Assembly: GCA_001598975.1 (NCBI GenBank)
Contig: BBXU01002799.1
Coordinates: 1-64,000, forward strand
Origin: Parachlorella kessleri
Lineage: Eukaryota; Chlorophyta; Trebouxiophyceae; Chlorellales; Chlorellaceae
Reading direction: 5' to 3'
DNA: 64,000 nt
Translations under genes and position numbers: made by a program
In this document: positions 61,601-64,000 of the stretch, in pieces
How the letters are laid out: every line of letters begins with the position of its first letter
How positions within the stretch are numbered: position 1 is the stretch's first letter
The notes under the pieces: model-generated
What the model was told of the DNA's origin: nothing
Database searches by the model: none
What the model saw: the letters and a program-made list of their open reading frames with translations, nothing else

Positions 61601-64000
61601 GAGCCAGCCTGCGATGCGAAAGCAGAAGTAAAATATGCTGGTACCCCGGCATGGAATACCACCGCGGTATGGGACCCCTTATGATGCCGTGGACCAGTGT
61701 TCAAGTCTGGGAGGTTGCTGACATTCGGCCTTCCTGGGAGGGGGAAAGTTGTAGCAAGCCGGGGAAGGAACTCCTGATATATTGGCAGCAGAACGCCTCT
61801 ACCCGGCTCCTGCCCATCACCATGGTAGCTGTCCCATACCCTCTGGCAGGGGCACGCCGCCTTGGTGTCCTCAATCCACGCCGCAGGGACGTCTTCACTG
61901 CTCGTCCTTGTGGGGAAGCCCCACGGGCTAGGCCCACAAGTAGTTAAGGAGTGATCTCTATCGCACAAATGCCAATGTTGGCAGACTGCTGACGAACTGC
62001 TTTTTAACTGCGGCAGGAGGTGCCTTATCCCAGCATGTGCTGTCTGCTTGCAGATTGCCAACCTCATTGCAGCAGAGAAGTTGCCTTTCCAAGTTTCGAC
62101 CATTCTTGGTGAGGGAATAGTCTTGCCGTCTCAAACTAGTTGTTTGAAGGCTTCACGTAATACTTCTGTCTTCAGTCAAGCGTAGGACAGCGAACTCCAA
62201 ACATGCTGTTTTGTGTTGAAGCACAATTGTGGAAGAGGCATGGAAACATGTTTGGCATTATCAACACTACCCTGCTTAGTCTAGGCTGACAAGTGGGAGC
62301 TGTCAAACTCGCTAACCTCGGCATGTGCTGCATTTGGACCTTCCAGGCTATGCGATTGGTGCTTGTGCCACTGACGACACCGGGCCAGGAGGCCTTGCAT
62401 CGCAATACCAGAACATGTGAGGCCCCAGTGGTGTCAGCTTCCCTTGCTGCTTGCAACTTGAGTAAGGCTCATGTACCGTGACCCATCATGACACCTTGCA
62501 TGTGGCTGGTCTTATGTTGCCAAGCTCATTCTTGCTGCAGGATCCTTTCGGTAACTGGTACCATGATGAGTAATATGCATGGACTGCTGTAAGTATGTTC
62601 GCCAGTGCTCCTGGCTGCCCAACTTGATATGGCGTGCCTTTGCAGTCCTGACAGTGGGCAAGCGTCGTTCCTGCACGTTCCTCAGGTTTCAGGTTACAGT
62701 GGACCGGACACTGTTTGCGAGTGCAGCCTTTGGCATGGGCTTGCTAACCTGCCTCAACAGTCGCACTACTGCTGCTGATGTCGCCCTCTACTTTGGTGGC
62801 TGCAGGTATGGCGACCCTTCCTTGGGACTGGATGGTAGCCTCCACAAGGTGGGCCATCATGGCAGCATTCTGGACCGAGAGATACTCTTAATCATGGGAG
62901 AAGCAGTTGACTGCAGTCATCAGCTGATTGTGGCAGACAACCTGCTCAGCACTGCTCAAGCTCCTTGCCTGCCCAGCCAGCAACACTGCACATGACCTCT
63001 TGGTGAATGACCTAAGAATCAACACGATGACACACTAGCCGGGTGTTGTTCCATGTGGCAGGGCAATCGCCACGAGGCGCTGTGGTTCACCCCTGGGTGT
63101 TTAAGTGTGAACACCAGTGCCTGCTACCAGCCTGGCGACCCTTATTACTCAGTGAGTAGCAACACTGGTGTGTCCGGTACCATGTTGAATGCCTAGGTGC
63201 GAGTCCTTGGCTTAGTGCAAGTTTAAGCTCTGGTTCTACTGATTCTACCGTCATCTACAGAGCTGTTTGTACTCTTATGCAGGAGACTTCCAATGGCTTG
63301 ATGCATTTAATGGCCAAGTACATTGATGCCAGTAAGCACTACTTGCTTGCTGTGCATGTGAATGCAACGGCAGCACCCAGAGCAGCAACCAAAGAGTTCA
63401 TGTACAGTCTTGCTATATCAAGGCTGTGCCCTGATTCATCTGCAGGCTTTGCCCTTGCAACATATGACCCAAAGCTTCTGACCTTTAACACACCTGCGGC
63501 TCAATTCATCATGGATGTGGCACTGCCCGGAGGGTGCTTGGATGTGAGTGCTTGCTCACTGTCTTGCAGACTAGCCTTCCACGCCGGCTGCCTCTCTCAA
63601 CAAGACTTTATCAAGTGCTTTATCAACACGAGCCAGCCTGCCTGCCTGAGCAAAATCAGCACACTCAGAAGCACGATCATACCATGTAAACCTAGGCGAT
63701 ATTCCCAAGTGCAGGACGGGCTTCAAAAGAACACCCAGGACTATTTAGCTGAGGGCGAGTCCAAGATGACCGCCATCACCATCATCCAGGTGAACTAGGC
63801 GTCACACATATACTGAAGCTCCTTAGGCCGGAGGTGCTTGTCAACAGTCTACCATGTGCATTTGGGTGCAGGTGCTGGCAGTGGTGTTCAGTCTGGTGAT
63901 GGCCTGGTACTTCTACTTTTACCTCGTGGCGCCCTTCTCAACCATGACTAAGAAGGTACCCTCGCATCCATGGCTGCTACATGCCAGCTGCAACTCGGCT
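46643..64000 (+). CDS. Giant TmcB-like PAS/transmembrane protein, tandem paralogue 2 (cut by window end)
   Basis: The first 65 exons are present. The last complete one ends at 63955 (VVFSLVMAWYFYFYLVAPF), so only the cytoplasmic tail is missing from the window. Order and phase of all exons match paralogue 1, and most lengths are identical; small in-frame length differences occur, for example in exons 16, 29, 30, 34, 35, 39 and 56. No frameshift or stop was found in the spliced frame. Diagnostic stretches include NQQGNIQEAVFGVLYTLSKE, NKKAVQMFGYKLGDLDGKPV and FGCGARRLVGEPVTKF. The start is MQRQESIASGTSGGGEGSSF. It is probably a membrane sensor with intracellular PAS modules, like its neighbour; the function is inferred. 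Unlike paralogue 1, the donor after exon 52 (60409) is a normal GTAAGC. Six introns have GC donors. Confidence 0.87.
49738..51548 (+). other. Paralogue 2, exons 14-20: helical TmcB-type repeat linker
   Basis: Exons: 49738-49815, 50002-50071, 50277-50371, 50566-50639, 50747-50816, 50995-51216, 51454-51548. Motifs are FPESAYLHIAYSSLLI, LEVHRQALKTTRTFWRQLCR and FKFVLDRYPNSAKLLHAYG. The donor at 49816 is GT where paralogue 1 has GC. Donors at 50372 and 50817 are GC, as in paralogue 1. Confidence 0.85.
51647..57283 (+). other. Paralogue 2, exons 21-42: four PAS-like modules
   Basis: Exons: 51647-51719, 51858-51894, 52004-52132, 52268-52338, 52542-52607, 52790-52859, 52997-53163, 53360-53442, 53640-53758, 54016-54131, 54337-54429, 54602-54685, 54885-54989, 55218-55374, 55528-55634, 55752-55781, 56012-56051, 56155-56244, 56390-56470, 56596-56711, 56895-56956, 57134-57283. 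Modules align with those of paralogue 1: VVVADEAGVIQYVNKKAVQM, GNIIGIDKGFEHLFGYHMAD, LSSTGHVVYANRCIEKLLDY, YMFGCGARRLVGEPVTKF. Donors at 52133, 56471 and 56957 are GC. Confidence 0.83.
58851..59160. repeat. Hairpin-rich insert in intron 48 of paralogue 2
   Basis: Inverted arms GCCCCCTTCTC (58851-58861) and GAGAAGGGGGC (58909-58919) are perfect. Smaller hairpins follow: CCTTG-CCAAC-CAAGG, CCACC-CTC-GGTGG and TCCTA-TTTCAG-TAGGA. The texture differs from the surrounding introns and resembles repeat-rich organelle intergenic DNA. The corresponding intron of paralogue 1 is about 110 bases shorter and shows none of this. Confidence 0.5.
61828..61946 (-). repeat. Dispersed repeat, copy B (intron 56 of paralogue 2, inverted)
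   Basis: The reverse complement starts TAACTACTTGTGGGCCTAGC and runs in parallel with 30188-30316. Intron 56 here is 474 bases against 134 in paralogue 1, so the inserted material is about 340 bases. A minus-strand frame open over most of the intron reads GPSPWGFPTRT..DVPAAWIEDTKAACPCQR. Confidence 0.75.

Larger units (their letters stand above)
57418..63955 (+). other. Paralogue 2, exons 43-65: C-terminal membrane part
   Basis: Exons: 57418-57461, 57709-57770, 57922-58034, 58174-58260, 58550-58601, 58745-58817, 59209-59264, 59425-59603, 59898-60003, 60301-60408, 60537-60656, 60886-60996, 61250-61336, 61466-61579, 62054-62108, 62347-62416, 62541-62588, 62806-62848, 63062-63151, 63283-63331, 63446-63543, 63715-63789, 63872-63955. 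Spans: CSLLMLLLLLTVHLVFFVLT, MITFLAIEAAAVIPLCCLCL, FAVWCIVVCIIYGVSIVVLH and VVFSLVMAWYFYFYLVAPF. The donor at 59265 is GC. Acidic runs (EVEGEDGDDNDND) lie between the second and third of these spans. Confidence 0.83.

Overview
The window is nuclear DNA of a eukaryote, most likely a chlorophyte green alga. The genes are cut into many short exons. Introns are mostly 100-300 bases with GT/AG (and quite a few GC/AG) borders. The protein set is plant-like: a TDY-class MAP kinase, a plant-type endosulfine, a V-ATPase subunit D ending in DIIF, and a putative plastid-targeted membrane protein. TGTAA, the usual polyadenylation signal of green algae, lies downstream of several stops. I cannot name the species. 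All gene models were spliced by eye from protein similarity, reading phase and splice borders, without transcript data.

Layout. 1-173: possible last exon of a gene entering from the left. 1372-1909 (-): endosulfine (PP2A-B55 inhibitor). 2830-7612 (+): TDY MAP kinase, 12 exons, divergent from endosulfine. 8657-9555 (-): small, putatively plastid-targeted single-span membrane protein of unknown function. 10775-13695 (-): V-ATPase subunit D, 8 exons. 14214-26785 (+): nucleoporin NUP160 homologue, about 27 exons, divergent from the V-ATPase gene. 27265-45275 (+) and 46643 to beyond 64000 (+): two tandem paralogues of a giant TmcB-like ('tiny macrocysts') PAS/transmembrane protein. The first has 70 proposed exons and about 2115 residues. 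The second is cut by the window edge after exon 65.

The two TmcB-like genes fill more than half of the window and are its most interesting content. Exons 1-65 match one-to-one in order and phase, and mostly in length, so the tandem copy arose after the intron pattern was fixed. Each protein has an N-terminal multi-span membrane block, a helical TmcB-type repeat linker, four PAS-like modules, then a C-terminal part with four more predicted spans. This architecture suggests a membrane sensor, but ligand and output are unknown.

Three things stand out at the RNA/genome level. GC-AG introns are very common (about 17 of roughly 180 introns), and most are conserved between the paralogues. One donor in the first paralogue reads GA instead of GT and may truncate the protein. 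Several introns carry copy-specific insertions: a dispersed protein-coding-like repeat present in both genes in opposite orientation, a hairpin-rich organelle-like insert, local tandem duplications and a long CA-type microsatellite.
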